DNA of 64,000 nucleotides from VGMA01 sp964655475. GTDB lineage: Bacteria > Chlamydiota > Chlamydiia > Chlamydiales > VGMA01. The notes below the pieces were generated by a model, which saw only the letters and a program-made list of their open reading frames with translations, had not been told where the DNA came from and ran no database searches. The DNA lies in the NCBI GenBank assembly GCA_964655475.1, contig CAZZMO010000001.1:124001-188000 (forward strand). Direction: 5' to 3'. Shown one piece after another: positions 34,262 through 42,548 of the stretch (positions are counted from its first letter, which is position 1; every line of letters starts with the position of its first letter). The position numbers and the translations under genes are program-made.

Positions 34262-35107
34262 ATGATGGCATCTACTATTGAGCATATCTTTAATCGTGCA
34301 CTAAATGGGACCTTTTCGAAGAAAAAGTTCTTGTTTGTCTTCCCAGTGCTTTTAATCTGTGGTCTCTTGATGGTCTTTTGCAGAAGCATGACATTTGAGG
34401 CTAATCAGTGGATAACGCTCAACTTAGGCTTCTTGCCATTCTTGCTTTCATCAGGTATTTTACTTGCGACAGGGGTGATTCTAGGGCGTCTCTATTCGAG
34501 TGAGGTGAGGGGAGCTCCTCTTGAGCTTAAAAAGGTACTCAGTCAATCTATTGAGCTTGTTGTGGGGGTTTCTTATCTTTCCTTTCCCCCTTTATTAGTC
34601 TATCTCTGCCTTTGGATTGTAATGGGGATTTTCTACCTATTAAAAGAGATCCCAGGGATCGGCCCTGGAATCAGCGTCCTCTTTTCTTTTGGACCCTTTC
34701 TCCTTGTGTGTGGCTCTTTGTCACTTTGTCTTTTTAGTTTACTCGTCCTCTTTTTTGTCACACCACACCTTGCTCTCAAGAAAGATCTTGGGATCGATTT
34801 AGCAAAAGAGATCTACACTCACGTGAAGAGCAACCCCTCAAGAAACTCACTACTCTTCATCATTGGGCTCCTACCCCTTCTGTTTGTGCTGGGATTTCTT
34901 TCACTTGCTGCAGTGATGACAGGTCTTCACTACAGCGTGCCTGCAAATGTGCTCAGTGTGTCACTTCAGTGGTTTTTCATCATGGTGCCATTCACAGCTA
35001 TTTTGACTCCAACGGTGATCTTTTTCTTCAATTTTTCTACTGAAAGCTGCGTGCTGATCAGGAGAAGTTTGATCAAGCAAGAAGAAAAATGCGAATCGCT
35101 GTCGTAG
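34262..35107 (+). CDS. six-helix membrane protein, unknown
   Basis: The 281-residue protein has about six membrane segments, a short cytoplasmic N-terminus (MMASTIEHIFNRALNG) and a C-terminal basic tail. AGAGGT precedes two adjacent ATGs (34262 and 34265); either may be used. The 3' end overlaps the FAD-oxidoreductase gene by 19 bases. It looks like a chlamydia-conserved membrane protein of unknown role; I cannot assign transport or enzymatic function. Confidence 0.72.
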   Translation: MMASTIEHIFNRALNGTFSKKKFLFVFPVLLICGLLMVFCRSMTFEANQWITLNLGFLPFLLSSGILLATGVILGRLYSSEVRGAPLELKKVLSQSIELVVGVSYLSFPPLLVYLCLWIVMGIFYLLKEIPGIGPGISVLFSFGPFLLVCGSLSLCLFSLLVLFFVTPHLALKKDLGIDLAKEIYTHVKSNPSRNSLLFIIGLLPLLFVLGFLSLAAVMTGLHYSVPANVLSVSLQWFFIMVPFTAILTPTVIFFFNFSTESCVLIRRSLIKQEEKCESLS

Positions 35108-36024
35108 GTGCGGGCCTCAGCGGCCTTTCCCTTTGCTACTCCCTTATTAAGCGGGGCATCCAGGTCACCCTATTCGATCGTCATGGCATCGGAGGAGGAG
35201 CTTCTGGTGTGGCGGCTGGACTCTTACACCCTTATGTGGGACAAAAGGGTCTACGATCGCAGTTTGCTGAAGAGGCATTAGAAAAATCGACTCATCTTTT
35301 GAAATTAGCAGAGCAGCACTCTTCTCAAGAGATCGCATTTTGGGGTGGAATCTACCGTCTCCATTGGGAAGATCCACCTTTGGAATACAAAGATATTGAA
35401 GTTCTTCATGATGTTGATGTGGGATTTGGGATTCAGGCTCCTTTAGCCTATTTGATCACATCAGGTGTCACGGTTTTGATGGATCGCTATTTACTCTCTC
35501 TTTTTCACTATCTAGAGAAAAAAGGGCTCGATTTTGATCTCAAAGAGATCACCTCTTTAGATCCACTCGAAGGTTTTGATCATACGATCTTTGCACTTGG
35601 TGGTGGTCTTGAACGCTTTCAGCTCGACTTGCCCATTCAGTTTGTCAAAGGGCAGATCCTCTCTTTTCGCTCTTCCTTGAGAGGGGTGAAAAGTATCATC
35701 GGGAAAGGACACATTTCTTTGACAAAAGATCCCGATGTAGTGCAGCTCGGGAGTACATATGAGCACCACTACCTAGATAAACGGCCCAATATCGAAGTGG
35801 CAAAAGAGTACATATTGCCTCGCATCAAGACGTTTTTCCGAGGGGTAGATCAAGGAGAAATCCTCTCATCCCATGCAGAAATTCGGGTCTGCCGCAAAGG
35901 GGGGTACCACCCGATCATTGAAACGCTTCAAGATAAAGTCTCTCTGATGACAGCTCTTGGATCGCGTGGACTTTTGTATGCACCACTCTATGCAGATCAG
36001 CTTGTAGAGAAACTTGCATTTTGA
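35089..36024 (+). CDS. FAD-dependent oxidoreductase (DAAO/DadA-like)
   Basis: The 311-residue flavoprotein begins MRIAVVGAGLSGLSLCYSLI (FAD-binding GxGxxG), followed by GGGASGVAAGLLHPYV, typical of the D-amino acid oxidase/glycine oxidase group. The C-terminal ALGSRGLLYAPLYADQL resembles the flavin-contacting end of DadA and of the MnmC oxidase domain, so tRNA modification is one alternative. C. trachomatis has, as I recall, a predicted D-amino acid dehydrogenase beside mdh, which fits its position here. Confidence 0.82.
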   Translation: MRIAVVGAGLSGLSLCYSLIKRGIQVTLFDRHGIGGGASGVAAGLLHPYVGQKGLRSQFAEEALEKSTHLLKLAEQHSSQEIAFWGGIYRLHWEDPPLEYKDIEVLHDVDVGFGIQAPLAYLITSGVTVLMDRYLLSLFHYLEKKGLDFDLKEITSLDPLEGFDHTIFALGGGLERFQLDLPIQFVKGQILSFRSSLRGVKSIIGKGHISLTKDPDVVQLGSTYEHHYLDKRPNIEVAKEYILPRIKTFFRGVDQGEILSSHAEIRVCRKGGYHPIIETLQDKVSLMTALGSRGLLYAPLYADQLVEKLAF

Positions 36025-36049
36025 GATCCCTTGGATGTAGAATGGGGAT

Positions 36050-36799
36050 ATGAAGAACTCAATTCATCTTTTAGGAACGGGTGGATCTTTAGGGATCCCT
36101 GTAGTGACGTGCACTTGTGATGTCTGCCACTCAACGCTCATTAAAAACCACCGCCTCCGTTGCTCTGCGTTATTGAAAATAGGGGGCAAACAGATTTTGA
36201 TCGATCCAGGTCCCGATATCCGCATCCAGTGTCTAAGAGCAGGAATTCGGCATCTCGATGGGGTCATCTTGACCCATGCTCACCATGACCACTGTGGCGG
36301 TGTCGATGAACTTCGGGTCTTCCCTTTCTTTCATGAGGGAAGACTCCCTTTTCTTCTATCAGAGTTTTCCTACCACGAACTGAAAGTAAGATTTCATTAC
36401 CTCTACGATAAATTCCGTTTTGTCAAATTGAACGATGAAAAAGGGGAGATTTTTTTCGAAGAGATCCCCATCCGCTACTTCACTTACATTCAGCAAAAAG
36501 TTCCAGTTTTGGGACTTCGTTTTGGCTCGATGGCTTACGTCACCGACATTAAACATTATGGAAATGAGATTTTGAAAGAGCTTCAAGGGCTCGATGTTCT
36601 CATCTTGAGCGCTCTCAAAAAAGAGACGGGGAATCACGCCCATCTTTCGATTCAAGAAGCGGTAGAGTTTGCTCAGAAAATTCACCCTAAAAAAACTTAC
36701 CTGATTCACATGTCCCATGAGGTGGATCACGATATCATCAACCAAGAATTGCCGAAAAACATTGAACTTGCGTACGACGGACTGGAGATTCCATTATGA
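36050..36799 (+). CDS. metallo-beta-lactamase-fold hydrolase, PhnP-like
   Basis: The 249-residue protein starts LLGTGGSLGIPVVTCTCDVC and has the metal motif THAHHDHCGG (HxHxDH), then SMAYVTDIKHYGNE (Asp) and a final HMSHEVDH. This is the PhnP/YycJ type of phosphodiesterase; several cysteines near residues 20-26 (TCTCDVCHS) suggest an added zinc site as in PhnP. The cognate phosphonate genes are absent, so the substrate is probably a cyclic phosphodiester. Its stop overlaps the hflX ATG by 4 bases. Confidence 0.88.
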   Translation: MKNSIHLLGTGGSLGIPVVTCTCDVCHSTLIKNHRLRCSALLKIGGKQILIDPGPDIRIQCLRAGIRHLDGVILTHAHHDHCGGVDELRVFPFFHEGRLPFLLSEFSYHELKVRFHYLYDKFRFVKLNDEKGEIFFEEIPIRYFTYIQQKVPVLGLRFGSMAYVTDIKHYGNEILKELQGLDVLILSALKKETGNHAHLSIQEAVEFAQKIHPKKTYLIHMSHEVDHDIINQELPKNIELAYDGLEIPL

Positions 36800-38064
36800 A
36801 AACTGATCTAAAAGAGCTTAAAACGGCGATCTTGATCACCGTATATCAATCACTAGAGGAGCAAGAAAATGCTCTTGAATACTTAAACGAACTCGCGGCT
36901 TTAGCAGATACCTATGGTTTTACCGTCGTGGGACAGTTCCCTTGCCGCATCAAGAAATTCGATGCTGGGACTTATCTCGGGAAAGGGAAGATCGAAGAGC
37001 TCGCGGCGAAAGCGACAGAGCTCGGTGCCGATGTTGTCATTTTTGATGATGAGATCACCCCTAATCAGCAGAAAAATCTCGAAAAAGAATTTGCAAGGCC
37101 TGTCATCGATCGGACGGAGCTCATCTTGGAGATTTTTGCTGTACATGCACAAACAAAAGAGGCAAAGCTTCAGATTGAGCTTGCTCAAGTGCGCTACCAG
37201 ATGCCTCGACTCAAAAGACTCTGGACTCACCTTTCTAGACAGAGGATGAGTGGAGGACACCTGAAAGGGGAGGGGGAAACACAGATCGAAATCGATCGGA
37301 GAATCCTCAAGAGAAGGATTCAGGTTTTGGAAGATGAAATTGATGCTGTCAAGCTCCAGAGGGAGACAAAACGGCGCGCCCGCCTCCGTTCTGGCATCCC
37401 TTCCTTTGCGATCATCGGATATACGAATGCGGGAAAATCGACCCTTCTGAATGCACTGACAGAAGCTGATGTCTTAGTAGAGGATAAACTCTTTGCTACC
37501 TTGGATACGACATCGAGACAGTTCATCTTGCCAAACAATCACAAGATTGTCCTGGTCGACACAGTTGGATTCATCAGAAAGCTTCCCCATGCAGTTGTGG
37601 CTGCATTTCGAAGTACACTAGAAGAGGTGAGCTATACTGATATCTTGATCCACCTCGTCGATGTTTCACATCCCTATGCGCTTGATCACGCAAAAGCAAC
37701 ATACGCTGTATTAAAAGAGCTCGGGATTGATGAAAACAAGCCTGTCATTACCGTCCTCAATAAGATCGATCTTTGTGATGATCGGGAGAAGTTAAACCAC
37801 TTTAGGATCCACTATCCAAGAACGGTAAAAATCTCCGCCTTAACTCATGCAGGCTTTGAAGAGCTTTATGAAACGATGAGTGATGCCATCAAGCTCTTGA
37901 GAAAAACAGTGAAGCTCTGCATCCCTCAAAGTGAATATCAACTCGTGAGCGAGCTCTTAAGAGAGGGGAAGATCCACTCTACAGAATACGATGAGAATAA
38001 CATCTTGATTGAAGCAGAAATCCCAGTCGAGTGGGAATACAAAGTGAGAGATTTTATTGTATGA
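36796..38064 (+). CDS. hflX: ribosome-associated GTPase HflX
   Basis: HflX splits stalled ribosomes. The 422-residue protein has the N-terminal HflX domain (YLGKGKIEELA, QLEKEFARPVIDRTELIL-like region), the GGGxGxGE-like turn near SGGHLKGEGETQ, and a GTPase domain: G1 GYTNAGKST near 207, DTVGF (G3) and NKIDL (G4). It is joined to its neighbours by ATGA overlaps (phnP-like before, radC after). Conserved chlamydial order, as I recall. Confidence 0.95.
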   Translation: MKTDLKELKTAILITVYQSLEEQENALEYLNELAALADTYGFTVVGQFPCRIKKFDAGTYLGKGKIEELAAKATELGADVVIFDDEITPNQQKNLEKEFARPVIDRTELILEIFAVHAQTKEAKLQIELAQVRYQMPRLKRLWTHLSRQRMSGGHLKGEGETQIEIDRRILKRRIQVLEDEIDAVKLQRETKRRARLRSGIPSFAIIGYTNAGKSTLLNALTEADVLVEDKLFATLDTTSRQFILPNNHKIVLVDTVGFIRKLPHAVVAAFRSTLEEVSYTDILIHLVDVSHPYALDHAKATYAVLKELGIDENKPVITVLNKIDLCDDREKLNHFRIHYPRTVKISALTHAGFEELYETMSDAIKLLRKTVKLCIPQSEYQLVSELLREGKIHSTEYDENNILIEAEIPVEWEYKVRDFIV

Positions 38065-38735
38065 TGCAAGACTTGCCACTAGAAGAGCGCCCCCGAGAAC
38101 GGCTACAGCGTTTAGGAGCAGGCTCTCTTTCGAGTGTCGAGCTCATAGCGATCATCTTGGGAGAAGGGACGAGGGGGAAATCGGCCCTTCAGCTCGCAGC
38201 AGAGGTGATCTCCCGCTTCCGTAGCCTTGAAGGGCTCTACCAGGCCACTTTGGAAGAGCTCACTTCCATTGAGGGGATAGGGGAAGCAAAAGCTATCCGT
38301 TTGAAAGCCGCTTTGCAGCTTTCGTCTCAGTTAAAGCAGCTTCCTGTTAAAAAGAAAATTTACTACTCCGCTGTCCCTGACGACATCTTTTCCTATATTA
38401 AAGAAGATTTTATAGGAAAAGAGGTGGAGGTCTTATTGATGGTCTATCTCGACTCGAGACTGCGTGCTTTTCATAAGGAGGTGATCGGGATTGGAACTCT
38501 CAACTCACTCCTTTTAGATCCTAAAGAAGTTTTTTACAGAGCTATTAAAAAGAGGGCAGATCAGTTCATCTTGGCTCACAATCACCCAAGTGGAGATCCT
38601 TCCCCTTCAGAGGAAGATATCCGTATTTCAAAAATTCTTTTTCAAATGTCTTGTCTCATGGAATGTAAAATGAGAGATCATCTCATCGTTTCTGGGGATC
38701 GATACATTTCATTACGCAATTGCGATTTATTATAA
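38061..38735 (+). CDS. radC: RadC family protein (JAB/MPN domain)
   Basis: The 224-residue protein has an HhH N-terminus (LTSIEGIGEAKAIRLKAAL) and the JAB metal motif AHNHPSGDPSPSEEDI. A metal-dependent hydrolase fold is clear, but RadC's biological function (long thought to be DNA repair) is unresolved. I start it at ATG 38061, whose bases overlap the hflX stop as ATGA; a GTG at 38031 would lie far inside hflX. Confidence 0.93.
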   Translation: MMQDLPLEERPRERLQRLGAGSLSSVELIAIILGEGTRGKSALQLAAEVISRFRSLEGLYQATLEELTSIEGIGEAKAIRLKAALQLSSQLKQLPVKKKIYYSAVPDDIFSYIKEDFIGKEVEVLLMVYLDSRLRAFHKEVIGIGTLNSLLLDPKEVFYRAIKKRADQFILAHNHPSGDPSPSEEDIRISKILFQMSCLMECKMRDHLIVSGDRYISLRNCDLL

Positions 38736-38754
38736 TTGTTGGTAATATATTTGC

Positions 38755-39042
38755 ATGTATTTAGAGATTAATTACAAAAACTTTGAATCAAATATTTATG
38801 ATATTCCAAATCATGAAGAATTTCTTTTAACAAAGTTTCGTGAACTCCCTCCCTCTCGACGCTTTCTCGAGGTCTTTAAAATGGCCCTGATGCTAGAGCA
38901 AAAGGGGCTTGGAACTCCAATTACAAGGGCTCTTTGTGAAGCTGCCTCCCGGCACTATCAAATGATGCAGCCCTACTTAAAAGAGGGAGATACAGCAGTG
39001 GTCTCTCCTCTCATACTAGCAGAACTTGGCCTCGTCCAATAA
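38755..39042 (+). CDS. 95-residue protein, unknown
   Basis: The product begins MYLEINYKNFESNIYDIPN and has helical, acidic composition. No ribosome-binding site precedes the ATG; TGGTAATAT (38740-38748) ends 6 bases upstream, so this too could be a leaderless start, and a TATAAT lies at 38731-38736. No family recognised. It is followed 17 bases later by another small unknown gene. Confidence 0.58.
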   Translation: MYLEINYKNFESNIYDIPNHEEFLLTKFRELPPSRRFLEVFKMALMLEQKGLGTPITRALCEAASRHYQMMQPYLKEGDTAVVSPLILAELGLVQ

Positions 39043-39059
39043 TAATCAAGGAATTTAAT

Positions 39060-39476
39060 ATGTCAGTACGTGGAGCAGAAGCCTCTATGCCTTTTGTGGC
39101 AGAGGTAAAAGAAGAAGAAGCATTTTCAGAGGCAAAAGAGGTTCTAGAGCTTTCTGAAATTACAGTAGAATTGTCCGAAGAAGAAAAAATCATGAATGCA
39201 GCTATTCAGAGACTCCAACGTCTAGTTTCAAATAACTCTCCTATCACGCAAGTGATTCAATGTGCGAGATTTTGTGATCAAGCAGCGGGTAACTCTTCTT
39301 CAATTATTACAAAATTTGTGAGTGCCAGTTTGCAACCTTCCGAGAAAGCAAGACAAGAAGAGTTAAAAAAACTCGATCTTACCCAAGTTCCAGTAGCAAT
39401 CATTGGTATGTTTGGATCGACATCAGAGAGTCAATTTCAAAGAGGAAAGTTCAACGGCTTTGATTCTAAGGTTTGA
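39060..39476 (+). CDS. 138-residue protein, unknown
   Basis: Acidic N-terminus (EVKEEEAFSEAKEVLELSE) and a helical middle (NAAIQRLQRLVSNNSPITQ). AAGGAA eight bases upstream supports the ATG. The last 40 bases overlap the convergent marC gene. No domain or membrane segment. Together with the preceding gene it forms a two-gene unit behind radC. Type III chaperone or effector would be speculation. Confidence 0.6.
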   Translation: MSVRGAEASMPFVAEVKEEEAFSEAKEVLELSEITVELSEEEKIMNAAIQRLQRLVSNNSPITQVIQCARFCDQAAGNSSSIITKFVSASLQPSEKARQEELKKLDLTQVPVAIIGMFGSTSESQFQRGKFNGFDSKV

Positions 39477-40093
39477 TCTGAAAGCCAAGAGATCTGTTTT
39501 GTGGGGATATCGAAGTTCTCTTTGACGAGATGGATAGTCCCTACGGCAATCATCCGGACTGCGATTAAAGAGACGAGAAGTCCCCCAAAGCGTTCAAAGG
39601 CAATGAGTCCTTTTTCACCCACCAGGTATTTGATATAAGAGGCTGCCATCACGATGAGAAGTGATGGGATCCAGGCGAGGAAGATTGCGAGTGTCAAATG
39701 CCATAGGCTGGGGAGTTGATTCGCGTAGACCATCACCGCTGTGATCGATCCAGGGCCTGACATGACTGGGACTGCAATCGGAACAATAAAGGGCTCATGT
39801 ACAGGAGCTCCCCCTGCATCGTGCTTCGGAAAGATCATCGTTAAGGAGATGATAAAGAGTAAGATACCTCCAGCAACCCCAATGACTCCTGGGGAAATCC
39901 CGAGGAAAGACATGATATGATCCCCAAAATATCCAAAAGCGAGCAGGACAAAGAGGGCAATCAAGAGCTCTCTAAGTAAAATTTGATTTTTCTTTTTCTC
40001 TGGATAGGGCCTTAAAATCGCTATGAAGAAGGGGATATTCCCAATCACATTGAAGACCAAAAAAATGGAGAAGGCAACGCTAAAGATAGACAT
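39437..40093 (-). CDS. MarC/UPF0056 family membrane protein
   Basis: The 218-residue protein has about six membrane helices, with the family stretches FNVIGNIPFFIAIL, GISPGVIGVAGGILLF and FIVPIAVPVMSGPGSI. The family's function is not known (MarC was once linked to multiple antibiotic resistance, later rejected). I use the ATG at 40093; a GTG eight codons earlier has no ribosome-binding site. Its 3' end overlaps the previous gene by 40 bases. Confidence 0.9.
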   Translation of the reverse strand: MSIFSVAFSIFLVFNVIGNIPFFIAILRPYPEKKKNQILLRELLIALFVLLAFGYFGDHIMSFLGISPGVIGVAGGILLFIISLTMIFPKHDAGGAPVHEPFIVPIAVPVMSGPGSITAVMVYANQLPSLWHLTLAIFLAWIPSLLIVMAASYIKYLVGEKGLIAFERFGGLLVSLIAVRMIAVGTIHLVKENFDIPTKQISWLSDQTLESKPLNFPL

Positions 40094-40179
40094 AATTGGA
40101 CCATAGCAAATCACCAAATTATGTCTAGAAATAAAAAACTCGATTTTTGACCTCTCTCGGTATACAATATCCTCTACTT

Positions 40180-41445
40180 ATGAAGAAGCGTTACAAAATT
40201 GTTACACTTGGTTGCCGGACGAACCAATATGAATCCCAAGCCTATAAAGATCAGCTAGAAAAGCTCGGATATGAAGAGGGGGAAGAGGGGCCGGTCGACT
40301 TTTGTATTGTGAATACCTGTACAGTGACAGCGTCGGCAGACCAAAGAAGCCGTTACCAAATTCAACGAATTGCAAGAGACAATCCAGGCTCTCGCCTCTT
40401 TGTCACCGGCTGTTTTGCAGAGCGGGCTAAAGAAGAAATTTTAACCATCCCTGGCGTCGAAGCGGTCGTTCCCAATCAGGAAAAAGAGCTGCTCATCGCT
40501 TATGCCTTTCCTGATCAAGAAGTTCCAGAATTTTGTATCGAAAATTTCCAGGCCCACACGAGAGCGTTTTTAAAGGTTCAAGATGGGTGTAACTCCTACT
40601 GCTCCTACTGCGTTATCCCTTTTGTACGAGGAAGATCCCGCTCTAAACGGATGGAAACCATTGTAAAAGAGGCAAAAGATCTCGTTGAGAACGGCTATCG
40701 TGAGATTGTCATTACAGGGATCAACGTCGGCGATTTTGATGGGGCCCCTGTCGAAGGGGAGGAGAAGTGGGCTTTGAAAGATGTGATCTTGGCTTTAGAG
40801 CCGATCGAAGGTCTTGAAAGGATCCGAGTTTCTTCGATCGATCCTGATGAGGTAGATGATGACTTGTTACAGGTCATTTCCCAATCGAAAAAGGCCTGCC
40901 CCAGCATGCATATCGTCCTCCAGTCAGGCTCGAATATGATCTTGAAGCTCATGCGCCGCAAATATTCCATGCATGACTTCTTCCATACCATTCAACGCCT
41001 AAAAGCAGCCTCTCCTCTATTTACCTTTACCACAGATGTCATCGTAGGCTTTCCTGGTGAAACAGAACAAGCCTTCCAAGAAACAATGCAAGTGATTGAT
41101 GAAGTAGAGTTTGCAAAAGTTCACATGTTCCCCTTTAGTGTGAGACCAGGAACGAGAGCTGCCCGGATGCCGGGACATCTTCCAGACGATGTGATTGACG
41201 AGAGGAAAAAACGTCTTCTCAAAAAAGCTGATGAAGTGGCTTTTCGCTTAAGAGAGAAGTACGTAGGGAAAACCTTGAGCGTTCTTCTAGAATCAGAAGA
41301 TGAACATCGGGAGGGATACCTCTCTGGCTATAGTGAAAACTTCCTTCGGGTCTCCATTCCAGCTCAGGGACAGAGAGTGAATGAGATTGTCTCCGTTCGC
41401 TGTTTAGAAAATCATGAAGATGGACTTGTTGGATGTCTTGGATAA
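40180..41445 (+). CDS. mtaB: tRNA (N6-threonylcarbamoyladenosine-37) methylthiotransferase MtaB
   Basis: Adds the methylthio group to t6A37. The 421-residue radical-SAM protein has the N-terminal cluster cysteines (VTLGCRTNQ, VNTCTVT, VTGCFAERA), the SAM cluster GCNSYCSYCVIPFVRG near residue 137 and a C-terminal TRAM region. The CRTNQYES start separates MtaB from MiaB (CQMNELD), which is also in this window at 49466-50782. I use ATG 40180; upstream residues from 40147 lack support. The last 13 bases overlap the next gene. Confidence 0.93.
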   Translation: MKKRYKIVTLGCRTNQYESQAYKDQLEKLGYEEGEEGPVDFCIVNTCTVTASADQRSRYQIQRIARDNPGSRLFVTGCFAERAKEEILTIPGVEAVVPNQEKELLIAYAFPDQEVPEFCIENFQAHTRAFLKVQDGCNSYCSYCVIPFVRGRSRSKRMETIVKEAKDLVENGYREIVITGINVGDFDGAPVEGEEKWALKDVILALEPIEGLERIRVSSIDPDEVDDDLLQVISQSKKACPSMHIVLQSGSNMILKLMRRKYSMHDFFHTIQRLKAASPLFTFTTDVIVGFPGETEQAFQETMQVIDEVEFAKVHMFPFSVRPGTRAARMPGHLPDDVIDERKKRLLKKADEVAFRLREKYVGKTLSVLLESEDEHREGYLSGYSENFLRVSIPAQGQRVNEIVSVRCLENHEDGLVGCLG

Positions 41446-42488
41446 AAAATATCAGCCGTTTTGCCCCTTTTTCAAATCAGATGGGAACTCATGTTTGGAT
41501 TCCTTACACAGAGGTGATTGCGAAAATTTTCCCAACTCGTATTGAGCTCGATGGGGAAGTGATTGAATTTGACCTACATGGCCCTATCGAAGCGTTCACC
41601 GTCTTTTCTGATGCAGAGCAAGGGAAGGTGAGAGCGCACATCAGAACCGCTGAAGGATTTACCACCTGGTATCTCTACAAAGAGGATGAGGAGCTTCATC
41701 TAGAGCTCAGAAAAGGGCCTGCTGCTGGAGTCCGCTACCGGATGGAAGGGAGATTCAAAACATTAAAGCCTCGAGAAAGTTTAGTCTTCCCTTTAAAGAA
41801 AGGGTTTCAAAACGAGTCTAGTTTAGAAAGACTCTCCTTTGGGTGTTCTAAAAAGCAAGAGATAAAAGGGATCTATGAGAGAAAAGATATTGAAGAGTTT
41901 CTCCCTCTCATCTTCTTCCTCTCTCAGATGGCACTCGGAAAGGTCAAAGAGATCCAAGGGGGGATCGGTGATCTGTTAAAAGAGCTTGATCAGGCCCACT
42001 TAGAAAAAGATCGGCAAGGGGTGACACACCTTTTTGAAAAGATCTTCACTCTCGGTTTTTTTGACCTCATGACCCCTACACTAGAAGATCTCTATTTTCA
42101 AAGGCTTGTCAAAACAGAGGTTAAAAAAGGCTCTTCCCCATTCCATCTCTTCCCCCACCTTTACTCAAGAATTAGACGTTGTTTTCTTGAAGAAGAGGGG
42201 AAAAAACTTCATATCCTTCCCTGCCTTCCCACGAAAACTGTTGCAGGTCGTTTGACAGATCTTGAACAGGGCTCATTGAAGATTGATCTCGAGTGGAGAA
42301 AAGAGGAAGTGCGCCGCATGAGCATTGAGACCTCGAAGAAAGAAACGCTTGAGCTCGTTTTCCCCAAAGAGATGAAGAGCTATCGGATCAGACGCCACCT
42401 CCGCGATCGAGGGGAGAGGGTAGATACTGGAGAGCCTCTCATTCTAGATCCGAATGTGAGATATTATCTCGACTGTTTCATGAAGTAA
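41433..42488 (+). CDS. chlamydial protein upstream of glgB, unknown
   Basis: The 351-residue product has no signal peptide or membrane segment. The region near 270-310 (LHILPCLPTKTVAGRLTDLEQGSLKIDLEWRKEE, cited by position and key residues: ILPxLP, GSLKIDLEW) resembles the C-terminal part of some GH95/GH65-type glycosidases, but I see no catalytic domain. It precedes glgB by 60 bases, which suggests a glycogen or envelope-sugar link. It begins inside mtaB. Unassigned. Confidence 0.62.
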   Translation: MSWIKNISRFAPFSNQMGTHVWIPYTEVIAKIFPTRIELDGEVIEFDLHGPIEAFTVFSDAEQGKVRAHIRTAEGFTTWYLYKEDEELHLELRKGPAAGVRYRMEGRFKTLKPRESLVFPLKKGFQNESSLERLSFGCSKKQEIKGIYERKDIEEFLPLIFFLSQMALGKVKEIQGGIGDLLKELDQAHLEKDRQGVTHLFEKIFTLGFFDLMTPTLEDLYFQRLVKTEVKKGSSPFHLFPHLYSRIRRCFLEEEGKKLHILPCLPTKTVAGRLTDLEQGSLKIDLEWRKEEVRRMSIETSKKETLELVFPKEMKSYRIRRHLRDRGERVDTGEPLILDPNVRYYLDCFMK

Positions 42489-42548
42489 TGATTCTAGACA
42501 AATTTTTCTTTTCCAGGTATACGCACCAGTAAAAGAATTTAGGTGCAT

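Noticed and set aside
38755..39476. Two small genes as a toxin-antitoxin pair
   Set aside because: Neither product matches a toxin or antitoxin family, and sizes and spacing alone are not evidence.
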